From JBBCJM01 sp037190175 (GTDB lineage Bacteria; Pseudomonadota; Alphaproteobacteria; Rhodobacterales; Rhodobacteraceae), in assembly GCA_037190175.1 (NCBI GenBank), contig JBBCJM010000186.1, positions 1-44,231 of the forward strand: a stretch of DNA of 44,231 nt. The letters run 5' to 3'. A model generated the notes under the pieces. The model searched no databases. It was given only the letters and a program-made list of their open reading frames with translations, and was not told the origin of the DNA. Shown piece after piece: positions 17,776 through 27,925 of this stretch; position 1 is the stretch's first letter, and each line of letters begins with the position of its first letter. Position numbers and translations under genes: made by a program.

Positions 17776-18632
17776 CAGTTGGTCACATTCGCGTCCAGCG
17801 CGCGCAGGGCACGGGCGGCTTCCTCGAAATGCTGCGGATGGGTGTCGACCGCCTCGTTCAGCAGGCCCTTGCCGATGGAAACGTCGCCCTGCTTGATGGC
17901 CGCCAGCGCCAGCGTGTAGAGCAGTTGCGCCCGCTCGGTCTGGGTCATCGCCACCACCGGCAGGTCGTACTTGCGCTGCGCGCCGCGGGCCAGCACCAGG
18001 TTGTTCTTGGCGGTGAACATCGTGGGCTCGTATTTCAGCGCATCGACGAACAGCCGCTCGGCCGCGGCATGGTCGCCCCGGGTCAGCTTGGAAAAGCCCC
18101 AGTTGTTGTAGACCCCGGCGGGCTTGGTGGTCAGCCCCGCGGCGATCTCGTAGAAACTGTCGGCCTTCTTCCAGTCCTTCCTGCTGTCGGCGACCATCGC
18201 CTCCAGCCGGTACCGCTGATAGGTCTCGTGCGTGGGCGGGATCTTGTTCAACTCCGCCTCGGCCGCCGCCCATTCGTTCGAGCGGATCAGCGCGTCGGCC
18301 AGTTCCACCCGGTCGTCGGCCGTGCCCTGGGCCGAGGCCACGACCTCGGCCCAGACCTTGGCCGCCTCCTGCGGGCGCTGGGCGCGGACCAGGCTTTTCG
18401 CCAGCCCGCGCTTCAGGTCCACCCGGTCGGGGTTTTCCGAGGACGCCTTGCCGAAATAGGCCACCGCCTCGTTCGGGTCGCCCACCGTCAGCATGATGTC
18501 GTTGAGGTTCGATTCGTCGATCACGTTGACCGACTTGATCGCCCGGTTGACCTCGGCGTCCGAGGGGCCCTTGCCGCAACCGGCCAGGGCCGCCGTGCCG
18601 AGGCACAGCGCAAGCGTGATGGGGTGGCGCAT
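17775..18632 (-). CDS. tadD: TadD-like TPR lipoprotein
   Basis: This 285-residue protein has a lipoprotein signal peptide (MRHPITLALC leading to the lipobox LAGC, Cys at residue 19). Tetratricopeptide-like helical pairs follow over about residues 55-270, for example VAYFGKASSENPDRVDLKRGLAKSL broken by further A.W..A.. units. In Tad systems the TadD lipoprotein helps outer-membrane secretin assembly. Its stop overlaps the prepilin peptidase start, and a second shorter TPR lipoprotein is encoded just before it. Confidence 0.85.
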   Translation of the reverse strand: MRHPITLALCLGTAALAGCGKGPSDAEVNRAIKSVNVIDESNLNDIMLTVGDPNEAVAYFGKASSENPDRVDLKRGLAKSLVRAQRPQEAAKVWAEVVASAQGTADDRVELADALIRSNEWAAAEAELNKIPPTHETYQRYRLEAMVADSRKDWKKADSFYEIAAGLTTKPAGVYNNWGFSKLTRGDHAAAERLFVDALKYEPTMFTAKNNLVLARGAQRKYDLPVVAMTQTERAQLLYTLALAAIKQGDVSIGKGLLNEAVDTHPQHFEEAARALRALDANVTN

Positions 18633-18670
18633 TTTTGCGTCCTGTTGCTGCTCCGGCCCGTCTCGGCCTC

Positions 18671-19219
18671 TCAGAGCGCCGAGAGAAGGACGAACTGACC
18701 CTTCTCGCGGCGCACCAGGGCAAAGTTCGGGCGCTCCTCGGGCTCATCATAGCCGGAGTTCTCGGTGCGCGCGATGGCGAGGCGCAGATTTTCCCGGATC
18801 GAGTCCGAACGGCCACTGTCCAGCGCATAGGCCTGCTGGAAGACCAGCCGCGCCTCGCCGGGCCTGCCCCGCTCCATCAGCACCACGCCCAGGTTGTTGA
18901 GCGCGGGGACGAAGGCCGGGTCCAGCTCCAGCGCCCGGCGCAGCAGCTGTTCGGCCTGGCCCAGACGCCCCAGCTGCAGGTTGGCCGAGCCCAGCGCCGA
19001 GAGCACGTCGGCGTTGATCCCGCCCTCGCCCGCGGCGCGCAGATAGGCCCTCAGCGCCAGCTCGTGCTCGCCCGCCGCCATCAGCCGGTGGCCCACGATC
19101 AGCCCGTCCTCGCCCCGCGCGCGGGAGGAGACCGCGGGGGCGCGGTTCTCGGCCAGCGGATCGGCGGGGCCGCAGGCGGCCAGCAGGGCCACCAGCGGCC
19201 AGAGCGGCCACCCCATCAT
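18671..19219 (-). CDS. Short TPR lipoprotein, Tad-associated
   Basis: This 182-residue protein has the lipobox LAAC (Cys at about residue 16 from the chosen start) after MMGWPLWPLVAL. It then has two or three TPR motifs (GEHELALRAYLRAAGEGG, LGRLGQAEQLLRRALELDP, GRPGEARLVFQQAYALD). It is probably a partner or duplicate of TadD, encoded 38 bp downstream. The start is uncertain: ATGs at 19219 and 19216 place the lipoprotein signal at the N-terminus, whereas a start at 19303 would add 28 charged residues in front and spoil it. No strong ribosome site is seen for either. Confidence 0.8.
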   Translation of the reverse strand: MMGWPLWPLVALLAACGPADPLAENRAPAVSSRARGEDGLIVGHRLMAAGEHELALRAYLRAAGEGGINADVLSALGSANLQLGRLGQAEQLLRRALELDPAFVPALNNLGVVLMERGRPGEARLVFQQAYALDSGRSDSIRENLRLAIARTENSGYDEPEERPNFALVRREKGQFVLLSAL

Positions 19220-19357
19220 GCGCAAGGGGCCGGCGATCGCCCGGCCCCGCTGCCCGTTCCCGGCTGCCCGCGGGCTGCCGGCCGTCCCTCTCTGGCGTCT
19301 CATGCGCGCCCTTGCCCTGCCTCGGTCCCGGCCGGCCGTCGCGCTGGGCCCCGGATC

Positions 19358-20338
19358 CTAGCCGCCGCCCATGCTGGTGGCGATGCCATAGACCGAGGGG
19401 CCGACCAGGATGATCATCAGCGGCGGCACGGTGAACATCATTGTGCCCAGCGTCAGCTTGGTCGGCAACTTGTTTGCCTGTTCCTCGGCGCGCATCACGC
19501 GCTTGTCACGCATTTCCGAGGAATAGACCCGCAGCGCCTCGGCGATCGAGGTGCCGAAGGTGGCCGACTGGATCAGCGTGGTGACGAAGGAGGTCACGTC
19601 GGGCAGGCCCACCCGCTCGGCCATGTCCTTCAGCACCTGCACCCGTTCCTTGCCCGCCTTGACCTCGTGGCTGACCATCTCCAGCTCGTCGGCCAGCGCG
19701 GGATAGCCGGCGCGGCTTTCGCGGGCCACGCGCGAGATCGTCTGGTCCAGCGACTGGCCGGCCTCGACGCAGACCAGCATCATGTCCAGCGCGTCGGGAA
19801 AGCCCTGGGTGATCTGGGTCTGGCGTTCCTGCAGCCGCCTTTCGACCCACCAGCGCGGCCCGTAATAGCCCACGGCGCCGGGCAGGACGGTGTACATCAC
19901 CATCTGCTGCATGGTCAGCGACGTGCCGCTGGTATGCGACAGGACCAGCGCATAGATCGTGCCCACCGACAGCAGCCCGATCCCCAGCACCAGCTGCGCG
20001 AAGTGGAAGATGCGCACCGCGTCCTTGGACCGATAGCCCGCCCGCAGCATCTTGAGCCGCGAGGCCGACAGTTCCTCGGCCGACTGGGGTTCCAGGAAGC
20101 CCGCGAACTTCTCCAGCTTGTCGACCTTCTTGCTGCCGTTGCGCAGGGTCTGGCCCTGCGGCGTGGTGGCGCCGCGGGTCTGGTTCTTCAGCTTGTCGAA
20201 GGGTTCGGGCTTGGCCTTCAGGATCGCCGGCAGGGTCAGCAGCACCAGCAGGAACCCCAGCGCGCCCACCGCCAGCAGCGGTCCCGCCGGGCCGAGTTTC
20301 TCGACCAGGAAGGCCTGGATGTTGTTCAGGAAATCCAT
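19358..20338 (-). CDS. tadC: Tad pilus assembly inner-membrane protein TadC
   Basis: This 326-residue type II secretion system F-domain protein has an N-terminal hydrophobic helix (residues 20-38), further helices around 112-160, then the cytoplasmic F domain (FPDALDMMLVCVEAGQSLDQTI, about residues 190-211) and a C-terminal membrane helix ending YGIATSMGGG. With TadB it forms the inner-membrane platform that the CpaF ATPase drives. It follows tadB by 10 bp in the operon. Confidence 0.93.
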   Translation of the reverse strand: MDFLNNIQAFLVEKLGPAGPLLAVGALGFLLVLLTLPAILKAKPEPFDKLKNQTRGATTPQGQTLRNGSKKVDKLEKFAGFLEPQSAEELSASRLKMLRAGYRSKDAVRIFHFAQLVLGIGLLSVGTIYALVLSHTSGTSLTMQQMVMYTVLPGAVGYYGPRWWVERRLQERQTQITQGFPDALDMMLVCVEAGQSLDQTISRVARESRAGYPALADELEMVSHEVKAGKERVQVLKDMAERVGLPDVTSFVTTLIQSATFGTSIAEALRVYSSEMRDKRVMRAEEQANKLPTKLTLGTMMFTVPPLMIILVGPSVYGIATSMGGG

Positions 20339-20348
20339 GGCGTTCCCC

Positions 20349-21317
20349 CTAGACCTTGATGTTGACCATGATCTTCATGAAGATCACGTTGACGACCAGG
20401 AACACCCCCACGATCAGCGCCGCCGGGATGAAGGCCGAGGTTTCCTTCACGTCGTCGTAGTAGTCGGGCTGGATCACGTTGATCAGGATCAGCGCGACGA
20501 TGGGGAAGGCCGACAGGAACATGCCCGACCACTTGGCCTCGGCGGTGATCGCCTTCACCCGGCGGAACAGCTTGAACCGCGCGCGGATCACCTTGGCCAG
20601 CCCGTCGAGGATCTCGGCCAGGTTGCCGCCCGAGGTCTGCTGGATCGACACCGCCACGGCCAGGAAGCGCAGGTCCTGGTTGTCCATCCGCTCGGCGAAG
20701 TCCTTCAGGCTTTCGGCCACGTCGCGGCCATAGGCGGCCTCGTCGGCGATGATCCCGAACTCGGTGCCCAGCGGATCGCCGACCTCCTTGGCCACGATGC
20801 CGATGGCCGAGGAGAAGGGGTGCCCCACGCGCAGCGAGCGCACCATCAGCTCCACCGCATCGGGCAATTGCTCCTCCAGCAGCGCCATCCGCGTCTTGGC
20901 CTTCTTGTTTACCCAGAAATAGACCCCGCCCACGCCCATGCCCACCGCCAGCAGCGCCCGGACCGCCAGTTCGGCGCCGGTGCCCACGGTGAGGCCCAGG
21001 AAGGCGAAGACCGAGAGCCCCGCCATGATCAGCACCAGCTGCTTGGGCGTGAAGGCGATGTTGGCCCGCTGCGCCTTCTTGGCCAGGATCGAATAGAGCG
21101 GGATGCCGTTGGCGGTCAGGTGCTGGGACATCTCCTTGCGGAGCTGTTCCAGCACCTGCTCGCGGTTGCCGTTCTTGGCGAGCAGGTCCAGACGGCGGGA
21201 AACCCGGGAATTGAGGCTGATCGACTTGCCGAAGACGGTGAGGTACAGGCCCTCGACCAGCACCACGACGGCGACGAAGATCAGGATATAGATGATGGGC
21301 GCGGCGCTGATCTGCAT
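20349..21317 (-). CDS. tadB: Tad pilus assembly inner-membrane protein TadB
   Basis: This 322-residue platform protein has an N-terminal membrane helix (residues 5-27), helices around 128-160, and a T2SF domain with LPDAVELMVRSLRVGHPFSSAI (about residues 184-205) and SIQQTSGGNLAEILDGLAKVIR. C-terminal helices end the protein. Short spacings to cpaF (9 bp) and tadC (10 bp) show a single operon. Confidence 0.93.
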   Translation of the reverse strand: MQISAAPIIYILIFVAVVVLVEGLYLTVFGKSISLNSRVSRRLDLLAKNGNREQVLEQLRKEMSQHLTANGIPLYSILAKKAQRANIAFTPKQLVLIMAGLSVFAFLGLTVGTGAELAVRALLAVGMGVGGVYFWVNKKAKTRMALLEEQLPDAVELMVRSLRVGHPFSSAIGIVAKEVGDPLGTEFGIIADEAAYGRDVAESLKDFAERMDNQDLRFLAVAVSIQQTSGGNLAEILDGLAKVIRARFKLFRRVKAITAEAKWSGMFLSAFPIVALILINVIQPDYYDDVKETSAFIPAALIVGVFLVVNVIFMKIMVNIKV

Positions 21318-21326
21318 GGCGGTCCC

Positions 21327-22790
<1,464 letters not shown>

Positions 22791-22827
22791 CTGTCGGTCC
22801 CTTCGGATGCGGGCGGGCGGCCGGGGT

Positions 22828-24102
22828 TCAGCCCCTGCCGGCCTCGACCGCCTTGTTCAGTTCGAAAAGCGATTTGGCGAGCTTCTGCACCTCGCGCCGC
22901 AGCGCGTTCTTCGCGGCGCTCTCGGCCAGCGGCAGGCCGTGGTCGTTCGACTGGGTGACCTCGCGCCCGCCGTCGGGCAGCTGCACCTCGATGTCGATGT
23001 CCAGGCTCTCGGCCATCCGCTTCACCCGGCTCTTCGCGCCCAGGTCGGTGAATTTCGGCGCCCGGTTCAGCACGTAGCGCAGCTTCTCGTGCGGCAGCCC
23101 CTCGGCCTTCAGCGCGCGGGTCAGCCGCAGCACGTTCTGCGCCGAGCGCAGGTCGAGCTCCATCAGCGCGAAATAGACATGGGCGCGCGACAGCACCGTC
23201 TCGGTCCAGGACACGATGGTGCGCGGCATGTCCACCACCACGAAGTCGAAATTGGCCAGCGCCATGTCCAGGATGCGGCTGATGTCCTCGCCCGTGATCA
23301 TCTCCAGGGGCAGCATGTCGGGCGGCGCGGTGAAGACGCTGAGCTTCTCGTTGAAGCTGAGCATCCCGCGCAGGAAGGATTCGCTGTCGAGGCTGGCGGT
23401 GTCGGACAGAAGCTCGAACACCGCGTCGCGCCGCGGCAGGTCGAGGCTGGTCGAGACCGCGCCGAACTGCAGGTCGAGGTCGACCAGGCAGACCCGCGGC
23501 GCGTCCTGCTTCACGATGGTGGCCAGCTCCCAGGCCAGGTTCACCGCGAAGGTGGTGGCCCCCACCCCGCCGGCCATGCCGTGCACGGGCAGCAGCACCC
23601 CGTCGCGGTCGCCCTTGGCCTTGAAGGTGGGCGGATGCACCCGCACCTCGCCGTCGTCCGGCGCGGCGGGCACCGCGGCCACGGGGGGCGGGGCAGGGCG
23701 GCGGATGCGCTCGATCGCCTCGTGCAGCGCGCCCTCGGGCAGCGGATAGGGCACGAAGTCCTCGGCCCCCAGGCGCAGGAGCTGGTGCAGCGCCACCGGG
23801 CTGATCTGGTGGGCGATGAGCACCACCTTGATCCCCCGGCTCTTCGCCTGCCGGATGATGTCGGCGATGCGGGTCAGGTCGGGCTCGTCCTCGCCGTCCA
23901 CGGCGATGGCCACGAATTCCAGCGTCGCGGCCTCGGGCTGTTCCAGGTAGAGCAGCGCGTCGTCGAAGCCCAGGTCGCCCCAGTTCTCGCCCAGCTCCAG
24001 TTCCATGTCGTCGATGAGCAGGTCGAAGTTCTGCACATCGCGGCTGATGGTGCACGCCAGGATCGGCGCCGGATCCGGCTGAAGGTTGGCCACGCTCGTC
24101 AT
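22828..24102 (-). CDS. cpaE: CpaE/TadZ pilus localisation protein
   Basis: This 424-residue protein has an N-terminal receiver-like domain (about residues 15-140, IVKVVLIAHQI-type core strand in SRGIKVVLIAHQIS) and a C-terminal MinD/ParA-type ATPase domain from about residue 170. The P-loop reads GMAGGVGATT, lacking the Lys of a full Walker A, as is common in CpaE/TadZ. LVDLDLQFGAVSTSLDL follows as the switch/Walker B region. Such proteins mark the pole or membrane site where the pilus is built. The ATG at 24102 is chosen because the frame upstream is Pro/Arg-rich and AT-rich promoter-like DNA starts there. Confidence 0.9.
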   Translation of the reverse strand: MTSVANLQPDPAPILACTISRDVQNFDLLIDDMELELGENWGDLGFDDALLYLEQPEAATLEFVAIAVDGEDEPDLTRIADIIRQAKSRGIKVVLIAHQISPVALHQLLRLGAEDFVPYPLPEGALHEAIERIRRPAPPPVAAVPAAPDDGEVRVHPPTFKAKGDRDGVLLPVHGMAGGVGATTFAVNLAWELATIVKQDAPRVCLVDLDLQFGAVSTSLDLPRRDAVFELLSDTASLDSESFLRGMLSFNEKLSVFTAPPDMLPLEMITGEDISRILDMALANFDFVVVDMPRTIVSWTETVLSRAHVYFALMELDLRSAQNVLRLTRALKAEGLPHEKLRYVLNRAPKFTDLGAKSRVKRMAESLDIDIEVQLPDGGREVTQSNDHGLPLAESAAKNALRREVQKLAKSLFELNKAVEAGRG

Positions 24103-24376
24103 CACCACTGCTGCCCTCGATCTGACCGGGGCACGGACCGGGACGGTCCTCGCGGCCCGGCCCGGACGTTCTGCCCCGGGCGCGGGTTTCCCCGCGCACC
24201 TGTTCCCATTGGGGGAAAACTGCCCCGGGATGGTGGCGAGATTGGGGCTAAAAAAACGTCCTTCTTTGATTTTTACCAGATAGGCCACCATCCGGGAACA
24301 ATCGGAGGGCCCGAAACCCGGCGGGGCGGCGCAGCCTGCCCGGCCCGCCGCCCCGCCCGAATCGCGTATCCGGCGC
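24103..24376 (-). promoter_or_regulatory. Intergenic region with AT-rich promoter candidate ahead of cpaE
   Basis: This 274-bp gap separates the ompA stop from the cpaE start. The part around 24240-24305 is markedly AT-rich for this genome, with a run of seven A (T on the minus strand) near 24249 and TAAAAAT nearby. It may hold a promoter for the cpaE-cpaF-tadBC block. No clean -35/-10 pair with proper spacing could be named. Confidence 0.35.
24320..24357 (-). terminator. Strong GC hairpin after the ompA-type gene
   Basis: GGCGGGGCGGCG (24320-24331) and CGCCGCCCCGCC (24346-24357) are perfect 12-bp arms around a 14-nt loop. The hairpin starts 19 bp after the ompA stop. No T run follows on the minus strand, so termination would be weak or factor-assisted. 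It marks a likely boundary between the cpaC-ompA and cpaE blocks. Confidence 0.5.
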
Positions 24377-25021
24377 TCAGCCCGGGGCGCCGCCGCCGCT
24401 GCCGCCCGAGAAGGTGGTGGTGACCGGCGGATGCACCCGCCGCGCCAGGTCGATGTATTCGCGCGAGATCACCTCGGCATATTTGCCGTTCAGCAGGGTG
24501 GGGTGGCGCTTCAGGAAGCCCGAGACCTCGGTCACCGTGCGGCGGTTGCGGCGCTCCTCGTTCTGGGTCTGCACCACGGGGCGGGTCTCGCCATAGGAGA
24601 CCAGCGCCTCGAGCCGCGAGCGGCTGATGCCCTGGCTCGCGAAATAGGCCACCACCGCATTGGCCCGCCTCAGGCCGAGGTTGTAGTTGTAGGCGTGCGA
24701 GCCCACCGCGTCGGCATGGCCGAAGACCTTGAACCGCAGCTCGGGGAACTGCTTGATCCAGTTGGCCTGGTGGCGCAGCGTCTCGATCGCCGCCGCGTCC
24801 AGCACCGCGCTGTCGAAGGCGAAGGTGATGGTGTCGGGCACCTCGGCGTTGAACCGGCTTTGCAGCGCCACCACGAAGTCCCGCTGCCCGCTGTGCACCA
24901 GCACGTTGTTCATGGTCGAGTTGCCGAAGTCGCCGGTGTTGATCTCGGAACTCGTCTCGCGGTTCGGGGCGCAGGCGCCCAGCGCCAGGATGCAGACGCC
25001 CGACAGAAGCATTCCGCGCAT
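24377..25021 (-). CDS. OmpA-family lipoprotein of the Tad locus
   Basis: This 214-residue protein starts with a lipoprotein signal (MRGMLLSGVCILALGAC, lipobox LGAC). It has a C-terminal OmpA-like peptidoglycan-binding domain, with TITFAFDSAVLD, FKVFGHADAVGSHAYN, LGLRRANAVVAYFASQGI and GETRPVVQTQNEERRNRRT as family marks. The tail ends in a Gly-rich stretch. It is encoded 5 bp after the secretin gene, the place where CpaD/TadD-type lipoproteins stand in other Tad loci, so it probably anchors or helps the secretin at the outer membrane. Confidence 0.88.
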   Translation of the reverse strand: MRGMLLSGVCILALGACAPNRETSSEINTGDFGNSTMNNVLVHSGQRDFVVALQSRFNAEVPDTITFAFDSAVLDAAAIETLRHQANWIKQFPELRFKVFGHADAVGSHAYNYNLGLRRANAVVAYFASQGISRSRLEALVSYGETRPVVQTQNEERRNRRTVTEVSGFLKRHPTLLNGKYAEVISREYIDLARRVHPPVTTTFSGGSGGGAPG

Positions 25022-25026
25022 GTCGC

Positions 25027-26430
25027 TCACTCCATCACATAGCCGTAGGAGCCGCCGAAGTCCTGCCGGGCGACCTCGCCCGCAGCGCCGCGCGCCCGCC
25101 GGCCCTCGACCTCGCCGAACAGGAAGAACTCCTTCTCGGTGGGCAGGCGCACCCGGTCGGTGGGCAGCGCCAGCGCCTCGCCCCGGGTGGGGGTGACGAG
25201 GTGGGGGGTCACGATGATCACCAGCTCCGACTGGCTGCGCTGATAGTCGGCCGAGCGGAACAGCGCCCCCAGCACCGGGATGTCGCCCAGCCACGGCACC
25301 TGGCCGTTCAGGTTCTTGAAGTCGTCCTGCAAGAGGCCGGCGATGGCGAAGCTCTCGCCGTCGCGCATCTCGACCGTGGTCGAGGTCTCGCGCCGCTTGA
25401 AGGCGTTGACCGAGACGCCGCCGGCCGACAGCGTGATCGAGTTGTCGATCGAGGAGACCGCGGCGGTCAGCGTCAGGTTGATGATGTCGCCGTCCACCAC
25501 CACGGGGGTGAAGTTCATCTCGACGCCGAAGGGCTTGTACTCGATGGCGATGCCGTTGTCGGTGGCCACCGGGATCGGATATTCGCCGCCCGCCAGGAAC
25601 TTGGCCTCCTGCCCGGACAGGGTGGTCAGGTTGGGTTCCGCCAGCGTGCGCACCACGCCCTTGGACTCCAGCGCCTCCAGCAGCACCGCGAACTGCAGCG
25701 AGCCCGAGGTGAAGCCGATCGCCAGCGCCGAGTTGGCGTTGCCGCGCGCGGTGATCGAGTTGCCGCCGTTCAGCGAGTTGCCCGGGTTCAGCCAGGTCCC
25801 GGTCTCGCCGTTGAAGCCCCAGCGGTTGCCGCCCTGGATGGCCAGCGAGGAGGACAGGTTCTTCGACACCGACCGCTGCATCTCGGCGAAGCGGACCTTC
25901 AGCATCACCTGCTGGGTGCCGCCCACCATCATCAGGTTCGAGACCCGTTCGGGGGCATAGCGGTTGGCGAGATCCAGCGCCCGGTCCAGCTTGACCGTGG
26001 AACTGACGGTGCCCGACAGCACGATCCCGTCGTTGGCCGTGCGCACCTCGATGTTCTCGCCGGGCAGGATCTGGCGCAGCCGTTCCTTGAACTCGGCGAT
26101 GTCGGGGGTGACATGCACGTCCACGTTGGAGATGAGCGAGCCATCCGCGCCCAGGAGCGTCAGCGTGGTGCGCCCCGGCGTCTTGCCCAGCACGTAGATC
26201 GAGCGGTCCGACAGGGTGGAGATGTCGGCGATGCCCGGGTTGGCGATGGACAGCTCCGCGAAGGGCGTGTCGCTTTCCACCACCACCGCGCGGTTCATCG
26301 GCACGTTCAGCGCGCTGGACGGCGAGCCCGTCATCACGCGCAGGGTTTCCGCCCCCGAGGGCGGCGCGAACGACACGATACCGAGCGCAAGGCCCAATGC
26401 CGTCGCCGTCAACAGGGATCGGATGCTCAT
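25027..26430 (-). CDS. cpaC: Tad pilus outer-membrane secretin CpaC/RcpA
   Basis: This 467-residue protein has a Sec signal peptide (MSIRSLLTATALGLALG..., cleavage near residue 27). A pilus/BON-type N-domain follows, with VMTGSPSSALNVPMNRAVVV and NPGIADISTLSDRSIYVLGKTPG. The secretin domain includes MLKVRFAEMQRSVSKNL, LAEPNLTTLSGQEAKFLAGGE and VPWLGDIPVLGALFRS near the C-terminus. It forms the outer-membrane gate for the Flp pilus. The ATG at 26430 follows AGAGGCAGG. Downstream of cpaB there is a terminator, so this gene probably has its own promoter in 26431-26590. Confidence 0.94.
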   Translation of the reverse strand: MSIRSLLTATALGLALGIVSFAPPSGAETLRVMTGSPSSALNVPMNRAVVVESDTPFAELSIANPGIADISTLSDRSIYVLGKTPGRTTLTLLGADGSLISNVDVHVTPDIAEFKERLRQILPGENIEVRTANDGIVLSGTVSSTVKLDRALDLANRYAPERVSNLMMVGGTQQVMLKVRFAEMQRSVSKNLSSSLAIQGGNRWGFNGETGTWLNPGNSLNGGNSITARGNANSALAIGFTSGSLQFAVLLEALESKGVVRTLAEPNLTTLSGQEAKFLAGGEYPIPVATDNGIAIEYKPFGVEMNFTPVVVDGDIINLTLTAAVSSIDNSITLSAGGVSVNAFKRRETSTTVEMRDGESFAIAGLLQDDFKNLNGQVPWLGDIPVLGALFRSADYQRSQSELVIIVTPHLVTPTRGEALALPTDRVRLPTEKEFFLFGEVEGRRARGAAGEVARQDFGGSYGYVME

Positions 26431-26584
26431 GTAACCTGCCTCTCGACTCACGCCTCGTCCGGGTCTTTTCGCCCGCGTCATCCTGACCAGAGTGAAGGAT
26501 CCGGGGTTTCTTTGCAAGAATCAGGTGGTTGTGCCGGGATCTTTATGTGGATAACCTGCAACATCACCCAATCTGTGGCATAAA

Positions 26585-26616
26585 TGACAAAACGGGGCAC
26601 CCGATCTGGTGCCCCG
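26585..26616 (-). terminator. Intrinsic terminator after cpaB
   Basis: CGGGGCACC (26593-26601) and GGTGCCCCG (26608-26616) form a perfect 9-bp stem with a 6-nt loop. On the minus strand the stem is followed by TTTTGTCATTTAT. This is the clearest rho-independent terminator in the window and separates the flp-cpaB block from cpaC. Confidence 0.82.
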
Positions 26617-26633
26617 CCGCCCGGCCCGCGCCG

Positions 26634-26673
26634 TTTTCAATTCGTGCACGCGATTTTCAATTCGTGCAGGCGA
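26634..26673. repeat. 20-bp tandem duplication across the cpaB stop codon
   Basis: TTTTCAATTCGTGCACGCGA (26634-26653) is directly followed by a copy differing at one base (26654-26673). The second unit encodes the last residues and TGA of cpaB; the first is an untranslated copy of the same piece. It looks like a replication-slippage duplication. Confidence 0.9.
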
Positions 26674-27505
26674 TGGGGATTTCCACCACCTCGCCGCCCC
26701 GGCGGGTCTTGACCGAGCACACCCGCTCCTCGACCACCACCGCCTGTTCCTGGACCTCGATGCCCAGCAGCGCGCGGCTGTCGACCTCGACCGTGCCCGT
26801 CACCGCCATGTCGCCCGCGCCCACCAGCGACAGCGCCAGCCCGCCGGTGGCCTGCGCCTGCGCCAGCCGCGCCACCTGCTGGGGCGTGACCTCGACCGTC
26901 ACGGTGCGGGCGATCAGCGCCGAGGAATGGATCTCGGAATTCGCCACCTGGTCCACGGCGATGATCTTGATCGCGCTTTCGATCAGCTGGGTGCGCCCGC
27001 CGGTTTCCAGCTCGCGGTTGGCGCCGGTCCAGTAGATGTCCACGAAGTCGCCAGGCCGCACGAAGCCCGACACGCCCGAGGCCACGTCGACCTTGATCGC
27101 GAAGGCGCGCATCCCCTTGGCCAGCCGCGCGGTCAGGCCCACGTCCTCGCCCGGCTCGGTCACCTTGACCGCCAGGATCGGCTCGGCCTTCTCCATCTGC
27201 CGCAGCACGTAGCGGGGCTTGGCATAGTCGCCGGGGAACAGCGCGGCCTCTTCCACGAAGTGGCCCTCGGGCAGGCTGTTGCGGGGCATCAGCACCTTGG
27301 TCACGTTGTCCTTGGTCAGCGCCGCGCCATAGGCCAGCGGCCCCTTGGCCACATAGACCTCGGCCACCGGGCCCAGCTTGGCGCGGAAGGCGCGGTGCTG
27401 GGTCAGCTCGACCTGGTTCTGCCCCAGATACTGCTGCACCATGTAGACGGCAAAGCCCGCAAGCGCGAGCCCCACCACGAAGACCAACCCGAACATCGAC
27501 CGCAT
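26657..27505 (-). CDS. cpaB: Flp pilus assembly protein CpaB/RcpC
   Basis: This 282-residue protein has one N-terminal membrane helix (FGLVFVVGLALAGFAVYMV). An SAF/RcpC-type domain follows, with VYVAKGPLAYGAALTKDNV, MRAFAIKVDVASGVSGFVRPGDFVDIYW and VTPQQVARLAQAQATGGLALSL. The rest is periplasmic; the C-terminus carries two Cys (ERVCSV, IACTN) that could pair. CpaB proteins are thought to bind peptidoglycan and support secretin function. The ATG at 27505 is preferred; a GTG three codons upstream (27514) is possible. The 3' end carries a 20-bp duplication and a terminator follows. Confidence 0.9.
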   Translation of the reverse strand: MRSMFGLVFVVGLALAGFAVYMVQQYLGQNQVELTQHRAFRAKLGPVAEVYVAKGPLAYGAALTKDNVTKVLMPRNSLPEGHFVEEAALFPGDYAKPRYVLRQMEKAEPILAVKVTEPGEDVGLTARLAKGMRAFAIKVDVASGVSGFVRPGDFVDIYWTGANRELETGGRTQLIESAIKIIAVDQVANSEIHSSALIARTVTVEVTPQQVARLAQAQATGGLALSLVGAGDMAVTGTVEVDSRALLGIEVQEQAVVVEERVCSVKTRRGGEVVEIPIACTN

Positions 27506-27560
27506 CTGCCCCACCTAACCGTTCTGGCCCGTTTCCTGCGGGCGTTTCCGTCGTCCTGCC

Positions 27561-27767
27561 TCAGTCCCACTCGCTCGAGGCGACGATGGTCTCGGACATC
27601 CGCACGCCGGCCTCCTCGAAGATCGCCCGGGTGATGATGTTGAAGACCGAGAAGGCCATCACCACCAGGGCGGCCGTCAGCACCACCCAGTCCACCGTGA
27701 CCGCGCCACGCTGGTCGCGGGTGAAACGCCGGCCCTTCCGGCGCAGGACTTTCGCAAAGGTCATCAT
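27561..27767 (-). CDS. Second Flp pilin-like protein
   Basis: This 68-residue protein has a basic leader (MMTFAKVLRRKGRRFTRDQRG), a putative prepilin peptidase site G21-A22, and a hydrophobic helix AVTVDWVVLTAALVVMAF. Thirteen residues around the site (GAVTVDWVVLTAA) are identical to the Flp pilin encoded upstream. The C-terminal part differs (EEAGVRMSETIVASSEWD). It may be a minor pilin or pseudopilin, possibly standing in for TadE/TadF, which are absent from this window. The leader is more basic than that of flp. Confidence 0.85.
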   Translation of the reverse strand: MMTFAKVLRRKGRRFTRDQRGAVTVDWVVLTAALVVMAFSVFNIITRAIFEEAGVRMSETIVASSEWD

Positions 27768-27925
27768 CGTCGCGTCCGCTCCAATCGCATGAGCCCCCGC
27801 TCGAATCCCGTTCTGCCCCCGTATTGTGGCGGCTTGTGGGCAGGGATGGGATCATTCCGCGGCCTGTGCCGGGCGGGCCGCCGCGCCCCTGCGCGGCCCT
27901 CTCCGCCCGACCCCCGGAATGCGGA

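Noticed and set aside
24103..24291. N-terminal extension of CpaE by 63 codons
   Set aside because: The added residues are Pro/Arg-rich and unlike the family, and cover AT-rich promoter-like DNA; the ATG at 24102 fits better.
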